Position numbers and translations under genes: made by a program. Positions 1 to 7,151 of a stretch of 21,972 nt of DNA are shown here, one piece after another. Position 1 is the first letter of the stretch; the number at the start of each line of letters is the position of its first letter. This DNA comes from JALYUA01 sp039931865 (GTDB lineage: Bacteria > Acidobacteriota > Thermoanaerobaculia > UBA5066 > Gp7-AA6), in NCBI GenBank assembly GCA_039931865.1, contig JBDTRB010000065.1, positions 1 to 21,972 on the forward strand, in the 5' to 3' direction. A model generated the notes under the pieces. It had not been told where the DNA came from, made no database searches, and worked only from the letters and a program-made list of their open reading frames with translations.

Positions 1-23
1 AGCGACCACCGGGAGCGAGACGG

Positions 24-39
24 CCGCGGTAGTCCGCGG
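24..39. other. Small GC hairpin downstream of the VWA gene
   Basis: CCGCGG is repeated after a 4-base spacer (TAGT); since CCGCGG is its own reverse complement, the pair forms a 6-bp stem. It lies about 140 bases past the stop codon of the minus-strand VWA gene. It has no T-tract on either side, so calling it a terminator would be a guess. Confidence 0.3.
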
Positions 40-56
40 TCAACTCATTTGTGACC

Positions 57-112
57 GGGAATCGGGAATCGGGAATCGGGAATCGGGAATCGGGAATCGG
101 GAATCGGGAATC
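57..112. repeat. Tandem heptamer repeat, 8 perfect copies of GGGAATC
   Basis: Eight uninterrupted identical 7-base units fill these 56 bases, followed by a broken ninth unit (GGGGAGAG). The array is intergenic, 64 bases past the stop codon of the minus-strand VWA gene. Perfect identity suggests recent slippage expansion. Looser, similar wording (GGGAACTCGGGAGTC) occurs in the gap near 7055. Confidence 0.95.
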
Positions 113-176
113 GGGGAGAGTACGCGGCCTCTTGCCTTTCAACTCACCCCCAAAAAACCAACCCCTGACCAGCCTG

Positions 177-1814
177 CTACTCGACATGCACGTCCGCGCG
201 CGCCGTGCCCATCTTTCCGGTCTCTCTGTCGCGGACGTTCACGACCAGTCGCGCGTTTCCTTTGCGGAGCTGAAGCTTCGCGGTGTAGCGGATCGGGGCG
301 TTTGCGGGAGCGTCGGCGGGAAGGGTGAAGCTCGCCTCCTGGCGGCCGATGTCGCTCATCCGGCCGGAGTCGTCCATCACTCCGAGGTAGATGTCCGCGG
401 TTGCCTTGCGCGTGGCGCCGTCCGGCAGGAACGTAAGACCGGAAGCGGGAATCGAGACGACGACGGGCATCGTGTAGTACTTCTTGTCCTTCGTCGCCGG
501 CGCGGTCGAGAGCTGAACGGGGATTCCCCGATACTGGATGTTCGACCGCAGAGCCGCCTGCGCGACGTCTCCCCCGCGCTCGACCGGCGACCTCGGCGCG
601 AAGCTCCGCCGGGATCTCACGTTCGCTCCGGGCCTGGTGACCGTCACGCGAACGTTCCGAATGCCGTTGCCCGGCAGTGTCGAGAGGTTTACGCCCACGG
701 AGTAGTACGTCGAAGTGTCCTGGTAAACGCGCTCCAGCCCGTTCGTGAGCCCGTTGGAGTTCAAGAGCGCGATGCCTCCGGTTTCCGCGGCGAGCGACTG
801 CAGGCCCGCCTGGCTGTCCTGGCGCGCGAAGAACGACACCCCGGGCCGGTTGAGGAGAGGATCGTCTCCGCCGGCAGTCCCTCCCTCCGCGCTCAGTCCG
901 CGCGCGTCGACTGTGTAAAAGGTCACATCGCTCGCGTTGGCGCGGCGAACCAGTGTCTCGATCTCATTGGCCATATTGCCGACGTCATAACTGCGCAGGC
1001 TGAACGTTCCCACGGCGTATTGCATCATCGCGGATCCGGGCTGCATGTCGAACCCGCCGGAGATCAGGATGAAGGCGCGCTTTCCGGGCAGCGCGGTCAG
1101 GGTCGTCAGCTCCGCGGACATGTCGCGCAGCATGTTCGTGACTTCCACCTTCATCTGTTCCGCGTACATGCGGGCAAAGGACTCCCGACTGGAACGCGAC
1201 CTCGTCGTGTCGATCTGGTTGAGCGTCTGCTGCTCGGTCATCAGGCGCGACATGCCGACGCCGGTCGATTCGATCTTCGATAGCGCGCCGAGAAGCGTCT
1301 CCTTGCTCGAGGTCCAGTCGGTCTGTTCCTTCGCGCGGCGGTCAAAGAGCACGACCCGCCCGAGATCGGAGGGTCCCATGCGCGTCACCAGGTCGCGAAG
1401 AGCTTCGACGCCCCGGCGCTTGTTGTTCGGCGAGAGGTTGCCCGTATCGATGTACATCAGGAACTGGCGCGGCACGTACGCCTCAGCGCCCTTGCGGTAC
1501 TCGGCGAGCACGAGGTCGGGAGAGGCGCCCGCGAGGTCGGGCGCGTGGATCGTGCCCTCCGCCACGCGGGTGAAGTAATCGATCGGGACCTGCTTGCCGT
1601 CCACGGTCACCCGGAAATCCTCCCGGGAAAGATCCGGAACCGGATTGCCGCGGGCGTCCGTTACGGAAACGTCGAGGTCCATGACCTGAACGCGAACCGT
1701 CTCCCGGAAGGTCGCGGGGGGAACTTCAGGCGGTGGCGCCTGGCCGGTCGCCAGAGCGGGAAGGAAGGCCAGTCCGAGGGCCAGGAAGCGCCAGAGGCTC
1801 AGTCTCTTTTTCAT
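177..1814 (-). CDS. VWFA-related secreted protein (acidobacterial type)
   Basis: The product is about 545 aa. A signal peptide (KKRLSLWRFLALGLAFLPAL, ending near TGQA) is followed by a beta-rich segment with the family wording 'VQVMDLDVSVTDARGNPVPD' and 'LSREDFRVTVDGK'. A von Willebrand A-like domain begins at 'FLMYIDTGNLSPNNKRRG', where the MIDAS-like D-T-G-N-L-S is not a perfect DxSxS. It resembles the VWFA-related domain proteins abundant in Acidobacteriota, of unknown molecular role and thought to be exported. The C-terminal third is beta-rich. Two ATGs are adjacent (1817 and 1814); 1814 is preferred because a GGTGA sits four bases before it, and an upstream in-frame ATG at 1835 would spoil the signal peptide. 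It lies 250 bases downstream of the GWxTD gene on the same strand. Function is not assigned. Confidence 0.85.
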   Translation of the reverse strand: MKKRLSLWRFLALGLAFLPALATGQAPPPEVPPATFRETVRVQVMDLDVSVTDARGNPVPDLSREDFRVTVDGKQVPIDYFTRVAEGTIHAPDLAGASPDLVLAEYRKGAEAYVPRQFLMYIDTGNLSPNNKRRGVEALRDLVTRMGPSDLGRVVLFDRRAKEQTDWTSSKETLLGALSKIESTGVGMSRLMTEQQTLNQIDTTRSRSSRESFARMYAEQMKVEVTNMLRDMSAELTTLTALPGKRAFILISGGFDMQPGSAMMQYAVGTFSLRSYDVGNMANEIETLVRRANASDVTFYTVDARGLSAEGGTAGGDDPLLNRPGVSFFARQDSQAGLQSLAAETGGIALLNSNGLTNGLERVYQDTSTYYSVGVNLSTLPGNGIRNVRVTVTRPGANVRSRRSFAPRSPVERGGDVAQAALRSNIQYRGIPVQLSTAPATKDKKYYTMPVVVSIPASGLTFLPDGATRKATADIYLGVMDDSGRMSDIGRQEASFTLPADAPANAPIRYTAKLQLRKGNARLVVNVRDRETGKMGTARADVHVE

Positions 1815-1883
1815 CATTTCACCCGGCACTTCCAACCCGGGGTGTCCTGAAAGGATTCCACGGCCGTGCGAGCGCTCGTGGCC

Positions 1884-1923
1884 GCAGTGAGGCAGTGAGG
1901 CAGCGAGGCAGCGAGGCAGTCAG
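1884..1923. repeat. Tandem octamer repeat, 5 copies of GCAGYGAG
   Basis: Five consecutive 8-base units read GCAGTGAG, GCAGTGAG, GCAGCGAG, GCAGCGAG and GCAGTCAG. They lie in the gap between the GWxTD stop and the VWA start. Only transitions plus one G-to-C change separate the units. The array is probably untranslated; no protein-coding signal was seen in this 250-base gap. Confidence 0.85.
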
Positions 1924-2020
1924 GCGGGGTTGGCGGGCACGGACGCCGCAGGGGCCGTGTTAGAGGTCTTCGAACCCGAAGCCGGCGAAAGGACTGGCCG
2001 GCGGCCGCCGCGTCGGGAAG

Positions 2021-2054
2021 GTCCCCGCCCCTGCCGGAACGGCAAGGGGGGGAC
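2021..2054. other. Strong stem-loop just after the GWxTD gene stop
   Basis: GTCCCC at 2021-2026 pairs with GGGGAC at 2049-2054. The stem continues, with one bulged G (2027) and one C-A mismatch, through GCCG/CGGC to a GAA loop. It begins 13 bases beyond the stop of the minus-strand GWxTD gene, where a terminator or RNA-end stabiliser would be expected. There is no U-tract after it on the minus strand, so it is not a classical intrinsic terminator. Confidence 0.55.
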
Positions 2055-2067
2055 GTGCAGGCGACTA

Positions 2068-3828
2068 TTAGGAGGGTTTCTTCGCGGGAGCCCTGGGAGC
2101 GGGCTTGCCCGGCGCGGCTGCCCGGTGCTCGGGCATGCTGCCGTCGGGCTTCAAGACAACAAACTCCTCTTTCCGGTCGACCCCCTTGAACGCGGCGGAG
2201 TCCCGCGGGGCATTCAAGTCGCGGACGTTCAGGGAAAACGTGTAGTAGCCGGGCTCGAACGAGGTGAGCGGGATCTCGCTGCCGGTCCCGTAATAGTCGG
2301 CGCCGAGCGGTTGCAGCTCGGCCGGACCCGAGAACGGCGCGAAGGCGGGCTGCCCCTCACGGAGAACTCCGATCCGGGCCATGATCCTGGGCTTTGCGCC
2401 GTCCGCGGCCGGGGCTGCGGGCGCGCCGGCGGCCGGCGCCGGAGCGGGGGCGGCACCCGCGGCGGCCTTCGGATTCGTGACGGTGTAGAAATACCAGAGG
2501 CTCTCGTCACGGGCGAAGAGGCGGTTTCCCTTGGGGTCGACGCGGATCGGCTTCTCCATGCCGAACACGAACGGATCCGTCGGCGCGGGCCTTTTGGTCA
2601 GCGGGGTCAGGGTGCTCGCGAGAATCAGCGGAGAGACCTCGAAGTCGCCCGTCTTCGGGTTCAGCCGAAAGCTCGAGGTTCCCGATGCGAGCGTTGTCGA
2701 CCCGTCGGCGCCGATCAAGGCAAACGTCCCGCGATAGCTTCCGGGCGGTAAAACGATCGAGCGCTCGTAGATCTTTTCGGTGCGGTTTCCAGTCTTGACG
2801 TCGGTCAGCGTCGCGTCATCCCAGAACGTCGCGACGTCCTGCCCGGACTCGCTCGTCACCAGGCCGGCGAATTTCGCCGTCGCCGCCGGCGCCTTCTCGG
2901 CCGGGACGGACAGCTCGATCGCATAAAACGGGTCGCCCGGGATGCTCCGGAACGGGCCCCCCCAGTACGAGCCGCTGTCCTTCTTCTCGCGAGCAATCCC
3001 GTCGAGAATCGCCCGGGTGGCGGGGGGAATCGGCGCTGTCGCCGAGGGGGCGGGCGCGGCAGGCGCAGCGGGCGAGCCGGTGGCCGCGGGAGGCGCGGCC
3101 GGACGCACCGGCGCCGCCGCTCCCGTACCTGCGGAGGGCGCCGCGGTCGCGGCAGGCGGGGCGCCGGCCGGAGCCGCCGCCGTCGACGCGCCAGCAGAGC
3201 CGGAAGCGACGGCCGTCGCGCCTGCATTCACGATCGACTTCTCGGCGACGATCGAGATGGCGTGATTCACCGGGTCCGGGTTCTGAAGCTCGTCCGTCCC
3301 CCGCGAGGCGTCCACGTTGATTCGCGCGGCGAGCTCCCCGATTCCCCAGGAGGGGTCGAACTTGTCCTTTGCGTACATCCAGGTCTGCACCGCGGCTCCG
3401 GGAGCCGCAGAGCCGAATCCGGCGCTCGCGTCCGGTCTCGTGTTCAGGCCGGTGTCCGCCGTCGCGCCGCCGGACGCATCCTGCGCCCGGGTCGTCGAAA
3501 CGCGGCTCGGGCCTCCGAGGGTGATGAGAAGATGCCCGCGCGCGGATTCCGCCCCGCGCTGCCGGCGAAGCTTGAACTGTGAGTCCGCTGCCGCGATCCG
3601 CCGCGCGATCTCGGCCTTGAACCGGTCGCCGCCCCGCTTTGCGTAGTAGGCGGCGATGAACTTCTCTGCGTCCTGATCGTTTGCGACACTCGACCACTCC
3701 GCCCGTTCGGCAGGGGTCAGGAAATACGCCTCCGGAGACTTCGGCCAGTCTTTGTACTTCGCCGAGACCTGCGCCAGCGCCATCGTGGCGGCGGCTAGCA
3801 CGGCGAGCATGATGCAGGCTTTTTTCAC
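2068..3828 (-). CDS. GWxTD domain protein, exported
   Basis: The product is 586 aa. Residues 1-19 form a signal peptide (KKACIMLAVLAAATMALAQ). Residues 30-190 carry the GWxTD-type domain: 'YFLTPAERAEWSSV', then 'EKFIAAYYAKRGGD', then 'LITLGGPSRV' and 'VQTWMYAKDKFDP', which is the usual order in this family. Residues about 201-270 are a very Ala/Pro-rich linker, a second one lies around residue 450, and beta-rich segments between and after resemble the family's C-terminal regions. GWxTD proteins are common in Acidobacteriota and Bacteroidota; their role is unknown. The start is GTG, preceded by GAGGAGG four bases upstream, and AAA-AAA codons open the signal peptide. A stem-loop (2021-2054) follows the stop. 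The VWA gene downstream may share the transcript, although the 250-base gap argues for separate control. Confidence 0.88.
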   Translation of the reverse strand: MKKACIMLAVLAAATMALAQVSAKYKDWPKSPEAYFLTPAERAEWSSVANDQDAEKFIAAYYAKRGGDRFKAEIARRIAAADSQFKLRRQRGAESARGHLLITLGGPSRVSTTRAQDASGGATADTGLNTRPDASAGFGSAAPGAAVQTWMYAKDKFDPSWGIGELAARINVDASRGTDELQNPDPVNHAISIVAEKSIVNAGATAVASGSAGASTAAAPAGAPPAATAAPSAGTGAAAPVRPAAPPAATGSPAAPAAPAPSATAPIPPATRAILDGIAREKKDSGSYWGGPFRSIPGDPFYAIELSVPAEKAPAATAKFAGLVTSESGQDVATFWDDATLTDVKTGNRTEKIYERSIVLPPGSYRGTFALIGADGSTTLASGTSSFRLNPKTGDFEVSPLILASTLTPLTKRPAPTDPFVFGMEKPIRVDPKGNRLFARDESLWYFYTVTNPKAAAGAAPAPAPAAGAPAAPAADGAKPRIMARIGVLREGQPAFAPFSGPAELQPLGADYYGTGSEIPLTSFEPGYYTFSLNVRDLNAPRDSAAFKGVDRKEEFVVLKPDGSMPEHRAAAPGKPAPRAPAKKPS

Positions 3829-3853
3829 GGGTCCTCCTCGTTTTCAGCGGCGG

Positions 3854-3859
3854 ATTCTA
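3854..3859 (-). promoter_or_regulatory. Candidate -10 element (TAGAAT) for the GWxTD gene
   Basis: On the minus strand this reads GATAGAAT, 25 bases before the GTG start, with a GAGGAGG ribosome site in between. The hexamer is identical to the -10 of the dnaK promoter in this window. No convincing -35 hexamer is seen 16-18 bases upstream. Confidence 0.45.
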
Positions 3860-3913
3860 TCCTGCGGGAAGGGAAACTCCGTCCCATGTGGCATTTGTTC
3901 CCAACCGGAGACG

Positions 3914-4005
3914 GTGAGGGGTGAGGCGTCAGGGGTGAAGCGGACAACCGGTCTCGGACGGTCTGATGAGGGTTCCCGCCGCCTACCCCTCACCCTGACC
4001 CCTTA
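3914..4005. repeat. Degenerate GTGAGGG/GTCAGGG repeat with inverted partner
   Basis: The gap between hspR and the GWxTD gene holds GTGAGGGGTGAGGC-GTCAGGGGTGA near 3914-3938 and the reverse-complementary TCACCCTGAC at 3990-3999. The arms (3928-3938 and 3990-3999) match over 10 bases with one bulged G. It could serve as the 3' structure of the dnaK-hsp20-hspR transcript, since hspR ends at 4023, but there is no T-tract. Confidence 0.4.
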
Positions 4006-4022
4006 CGGCTTCCGTCCGCTGG

Positions 4023-4406
4023 TTACGGCTTCGGGACCCGCGCGAGCGCCAGACCGCCCGGGATCTTCGCCAGTGCGAACTTGCGGTCCGGCTCGTTGCG
4101 GCGGGAGGCCGCTTCCTCCCGGAGAACGGAGAGAACGTTGTGAACGTCTCCCTGCATCTTCTGCATGCGCTCTTTCATGTGGAGGATGACCTCGACACCC
4201 GCGAGGTTCACGCCGAGGTCGCGCGTCAGGGTCAGGATGATCTCGAGGCGCTCGATCGTGTCCGAGTCGTAGAGGCGGGTGTTTCCCTCGGTCCGCGCCG
4301 GACGGAGCAGGCCCTCGCGCTCGTACATCCTCAGCGTCTGCGGGTGTATGCCGAACCTCTCGGAGATCACTCCGATCCGGAACACCCCCGGACGGTTCTG
4401 GCTCAT
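4023..4406 (-). CDS. hspR: MerR-family heat-shock repressor HspR
   Basis: The product is 127 aa, the usual length for HspR. A MerR-type winged helix-turn-helix occupies residues 9-75, with 'GIHPQTLRMYEREGLLRPAR', 'GNTRLYDSDTIERLE' and the family hallmark 'LGVNLAGVEVIL'. A short coiled coil follows (residues 75-100). HspR proteins bind HAIR inverted repeats (CTTGAGT-N7-ACTCAAG), repress dnaK operons and use DnaK as a co-repressor. Its ATG overlaps the hsp20 stop as ATGA, implying translational coupling, and it is the last gene of the dnaK-hsp20-hspR operon. A HAIR-like site at the dnaK promoter (6922-6942) supports autoregulation. A longer upstream reading frame exists but runs out of frame through hsp20 and is rejected. 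Confidence 0.93.
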   Translation of the reverse strand: MSQNRPGVFRIGVISERFGIHPQTLRMYEREGLLRPARTEGNTRLYDSDTIERLEIILTLTRDLGVNLAGVEVILHMKERMQKMQGDVHNVLSVLREEAASRRNEPDRKFALAKIPGGLALARVPKP

Positions 4407-4858
4407 CGCAGGCTCTTGCGGGCGTCCACGGGGATCGCCTGCCGCTTCTCCACTTTCGATGCCACGATCTTCAAAACCCCGTTGCGCAGGGTCGCCCTGA
4501 TGGCCGTCGGGTCGATCGACGACGGCACCGGAAACTCGCGGGAGAAGCGTCCGTAGATGCGTTCCATCCGCACGAAGTGGCGAGGCTCGACACCCGGATC
4601 GGTCCGCCGGTGCCCGGAAACTTTCAGCTTCCCGTCCACGGATTCGAGCCGGACGTCGTCCAGGCGGACGCCGGGGATCTCGATCTGGAGAGTGATCTCT
4701 TCCGCGTTCTCGAAAACATCGGCCGCCGGCGACCAGAGCGCGGTCTCCATGCCTTCGTCCGGAAACTCGGTCCGGTGGATCGTGTCTTCGAAAAGCCGGT
4801 TCATTTTCTCCTGGATCGCAAACAGATCCTGGAGTGAGTTCCACTGAAAAACGCTCAT
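4403..4858 (-). CDS. Small heat-shock protein, Hsp20/alpha-crystallin family
   Basis: The product is 151 aa. A short N-terminal arm is followed by an alpha-crystallin domain at about residues 40-135 ('WSPAADVFENAEEITLQIEI', 'VRLESVDGKLKVSGHR', 'FSREFPVPSSID'). The family signature A-x-x-x-N-G-V-L appears as 'ATLRNGVLKI', and a C-terminal 'AIPV' resembles the IxI/V anchor that docks into a neighbouring subunit. Such proteins are ATP-independent holdases that keep unfolding proteins refoldable by DnaK. The gene starts 87 bases after dnaK and its stop overlaps the hspR start, so dnaK, hsp20 and hspR should be cotranscribed. No separate promoter is obvious in the 87-base gap. An hsp20 gene takes the place usually held by grpE/dnaJ in actinobacterial dnaK-hspR operons. 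Confidence 0.95.
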   Translation of the reverse strand: MSVFQWNSLQDLFAIQEKMNRLFEDTIHRTEFPDEGMETALWSPAADVFENAEEITLQIEIPGVRLDDVRLESVDGKLKVSGHRRTDPGVEPRHFVRMERIYGRFSREFPVPSSIDPTAIRATLRNGVLKIVASKVEKRQAIPVDARKSLR

Positions 4859-4945
4859 GGCCCTAGGGTCGAGGCTCGAGGGGCGAGAGTCAAGAGGTTT
4901 GAGCGTCGCCGCCCGCTCCTCCCGGCTCCCGCCCGCCCTCGCCGA

Positions 4946-6868
4946 TTACTTCTTTTCCGCGTCCACGTACTCGGTATCGATGACCTCGTCTTCCTTGCCC
5001 GAATTCGCCGACCCGCCGGCTTCGGAGCCTCCGGAGCCCTCGGCCTCCTGGCCCCCCCCGGCCCCGGCGGAGGCGTTGCGGTACATCGCTTCCGCGAGCT
5101 TGTGGGAAGCCTGCTGGAGTCTGTCAGTCGCCGCCGTCATGTTCTCGGCTCCTCCCGACTCGAGCGCTTTCTTCGCGTCGGCCAGAGCGGCCTCGAAATT
5201 CGAGACCTCGCCGGGGTCGAGCTTCGACTTGTTCTCGCCGAACGACTTCTCCGTCGAATAGATCAGGCTGTCGAGCCGGTTCTTCGCCTCGATTTCCTCG
5301 CGGCGCTTCCGGTCTTCCTCCGAATGCGCGCTCGCATCCTGGACCATCTGGTTGATCTCGTCCTTGTTCAGCCCGGAGGAGGCAGTGATGGTGATTTTCT
5401 GCTCCTTGCCGGTCCCGAGATCCTTCGCGGAGACGTTCATGATGCCGTTCGCATCGATGTCGAAAGTGACCTCGATCTGCGGGACGCCTCTCGGAGCGGG
5501 CGGCAGCCCCACGAGATGAAACACACCGATGGCCTTGTTGTCCCGCGCCATCTCGCGCTCCCCCTGAAGCACCCGGATCTCGACGGAGGTCTGGTTATCC
5601 GAAGCGGTCGAGAACGTCTCACTCTTCTTGGTCGGAATGGTCGTATTGCGCTCTATCAGCCGGGTGGTGACCCCGCCGAGCGTCTCGATACCGAGCGACA
5701 GGGGCGTCACGTCGAGAAGCAGCAAGTCCTTGACGTCGCCCGCGAGGACTCCGCCCTGGATCGCCGCGCCGATCGCAACGACTTCGTCCGGGTTGACGCC
5801 CTGGTGGGGGTCCTTCCCGAACAGCTCCTTGACGAGCGCCTGGATCCGCGGCATGCGCGTCTGGCCTCCGACGAGCACCACTTCGTCGATGTCCTTCGGC
5901 TCGACGCCCGCGTCCTTCATCGCTTGTTTGCAGGGGGCCATCGACTTGATGATGATGTCTTCGACCAGCTGCTCGAGCTTCGACCGCGTCAGCCGAAGCT
6001 GAAGGTGCTTCGGACCGGACGCGTCCGCGGTGATGAAAGGAAGATTGATCTCCGTTTCGACCACGTTCGACAGCTCGATCTTGGCCTTCTCGGCCGATTC
6101 CTTGAGGCGCTGCATCGCCATGGCGTCTTTCGACAGGTCGACGCCCTGGTCTTTCTTGAACTCGGCCAGAATCCATTCGATGACCCGCTGGTCGATGTTG
6201 TCTCCGCCGAGATGCGTGTCGCCGTTGGTCGACTTGACCTCGACGACGCCCTCGCCGACCTCGAGGATCGAGATGTCGAACGTTCCGCCCCCGAAGTCAT
6301 AGACGGCGATCGTCTCGTCCTTCTTCTTGTCAAGCCCGTACGCCAGCGCCGCGGCCGTCGGCTCGTTGACGAGACGCTCCACGGTCAGGCCGGCGATCTG
6401 CCCGGCGTCCTTGGTGGCCTGCCGCTGGGCGTCGTTGAAGTACGCCGGGACCGTGATGACGGCTCGAGTCACCTTTTCGCCCAGATACGCCTCGGCCGCT
6501 TCCTTGAGCTTGCCGAGGATCATCGCGGAGATCTCGGGCGGCGAGTACTCCTTGCCACTCGCCAGGACGCGCACGTCGCCGTTCCCCGACTGCTTCACCT
6601 GGAAGGGCACCATCTTCATCTCGTCGGTGACTTCGCCGTACTTGCGGCCCATGAATCTCTTGATCGAAAAAACGGTGTTCGACGGATTGGTGATCGCCTG
6701 ACGCTTGGCGACCTGCCCCACCAGCCGCTCCCCCGACTTGGAGAACGCGACAACGGAAGGCGTGGTGCGATTGCCCTCGGCGTTCGGGATGACGACGGGG
6801 TCGCCACCCTCCATCACCGCCACGCACGAATTGGTGGTGCCGAGGTCGATCCCGATAATTTTGCTCAT
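4946..6868 (-). CDS. dnaK: Chaperone protein DnaK (Hsp70)
   Basis: The product is 640 aa, the normal length. The ATPase domain carries 'IGIDLGTTNSCVAV' (residues 5-18), 'VYDFGGGTFDISIL' and 'VLVGGQTRMPRIQ'. The substrate-binding domain begins after the hydrophobic linker 'DLLLLDVTPLSLGIETLGG', and the helical lid ends in a Gly/Ser/Glu-rich tail finishing 'EVIDTEYVDAEKK'. It is the ATP-driven chaperone of the cytosol, normally working with DnaJ and GrpE, neither of which is encoded in this window. The ATG is preceded by GGGAGAGGA about 8 bases upstream. It is the first gene of the dnaK-hsp20-hspR operon, with a near-consensus promoter and a HAIR-like operator upstream. Confidence 0.99.
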   Translation of the reverse strand: MSKIIGIDLGTTNSCVAVMEGGDPVVIPNAEGNRTTPSVVAFSKSGERLVGQVAKRQAITNPSNTVFSIKRFMGRKYGEVTDEMKMVPFQVKQSGNGDVRVLASGKEYSPPEISAMILGKLKEAAEAYLGEKVTRAVITVPAYFNDAQRQATKDAGQIAGLTVERLVNEPTAAALAYGLDKKKDETIAVYDFGGGTFDISILEVGEGVVEVKSTNGDTHLGGDNIDQRVIEWILAEFKKDQGVDLSKDAMAMQRLKESAEKAKIELSNVVETEINLPFITADASGPKHLQLRLTRSKLEQLVEDIIIKSMAPCKQAMKDAGVEPKDIDEVVLVGGQTRMPRIQALVKELFGKDPHQGVNPDEVVAIGAAIQGGVLAGDVKDLLLLDVTPLSLGIETLGGVTTRLIERNTTIPTKKSETFSTASDNQTSVEIRVLQGEREMARDNKAIGVFHLVGLPPAPRGVPQIEVTFDIDANGIMNVSAKDLGTGKEQKITITASSGLNKDEINQMVQDASAHSEEDRKRREEIEAKNRLDSLIYSTEKSFGENKSKLDPGEVSNFEAALADAKKALESGGAENMTAATDRLQQASHKLAEAMYRNASAGAGGGQEAEGSGGSEAGGSANSGKEDEVIDTEYVDAEKK

Positions 6869-6912
6869 TTTTGGTTTTCCTCTCCCATTCGCTGCTCTTC
6901 GAAACAGGTTGC

Positions 6913-6941
6913 ATTCTAGAAGTTGAGCGTTATGTTGTCAA
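6913..6941 (-). promoter_or_regulatory. dnaK operon promoter (sigma70-like)
   Basis: The minus strand has TTGACA (6936-6941), a spacer of exactly 17 bases, and TAGAAT (6913-6918). The -35 matches the consensus perfectly and the -10 matches TATAAT at five of six positions. Transcription would start near 6906, giving a leader of about 38 bases before the dnaK ATG. A strong housekeeping promoter fits negative control by HspR and not a heat-shock sigma factor. Confidence 0.88.
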
Positions 6942-6942
6942 G
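6922..6942. promoter_or_regulatory. HAIR-like HspR operator over the dnaK promoter
   Basis: The plus strand reads GTTGAGC-N7-TGTCAAG. The HAIR consensus is CTTGAGT-N7-ACTCAAG: each arm matches 5 of 7 positions and the spacer is exactly 7. The site covers the -35 hexamer and most of the -35/-10 spacer, so a bound repressor would block RNA polymerase. The presence of hspR in the same operon makes this the natural target. Further upstream are half-site-like TTTGAGT (6949-6955) and ACTCAG (6972-6977), but their spacing is 16. Confidence 0.75.
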
Positions 6943-7151
6943 TCGTATTTTGAGTGATATCAGTGGATGGCACTCAGATACCAGGTCGTAGGTCGAGCGT
7001 TCCGGGTTGACCGTTCCGGGGTCAAGGGGAGGGGGAAGCGAAACCGGATGAGTCGGGAACTCGGGAGTCGCGAGAGCTCTTTTGACGGGGCGCGCTATGG
7101 GCCGTGCTTTAAACGCCTGAACGGTCGACGCTTACCCACCCCCGCGCCCTT

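Noticed and set aside
57..112. CRISPR array
   Set aside because: The units are 7 bases and directly adjacent with no spacers; no cas genes are present.
51..1283. Plus-strand open frame starting in the heptamer array
   Set aside because: Its start encodes the tandem repeat and the rest is antisense to the VWA gene.
2021..2054. Classical intrinsic terminator after the GWxTD gene
   Set aside because: The stem is strong but no U-tract follows on the minus strand, so it is listed only as a stem-loop.
4407..4844. Longer HspR reading frame overlapping hsp20
   Set aside because: The upstream part is hsp20 in another frame; HspR family members begin close to the ATG at 4406.
5102..6919. 605-codon open frame antisense to dnaK
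   Set aside because: It mirrors dnaK codons in a GC-rich genome; no domain, no ribosome site and no independent support.
6949..6978. Second full HAIR operator
   Set aside because: Half-sites TTTGAGT and ACTCAG are good but spaced by 16 bases instead of 7; kept only as possible half-sites.
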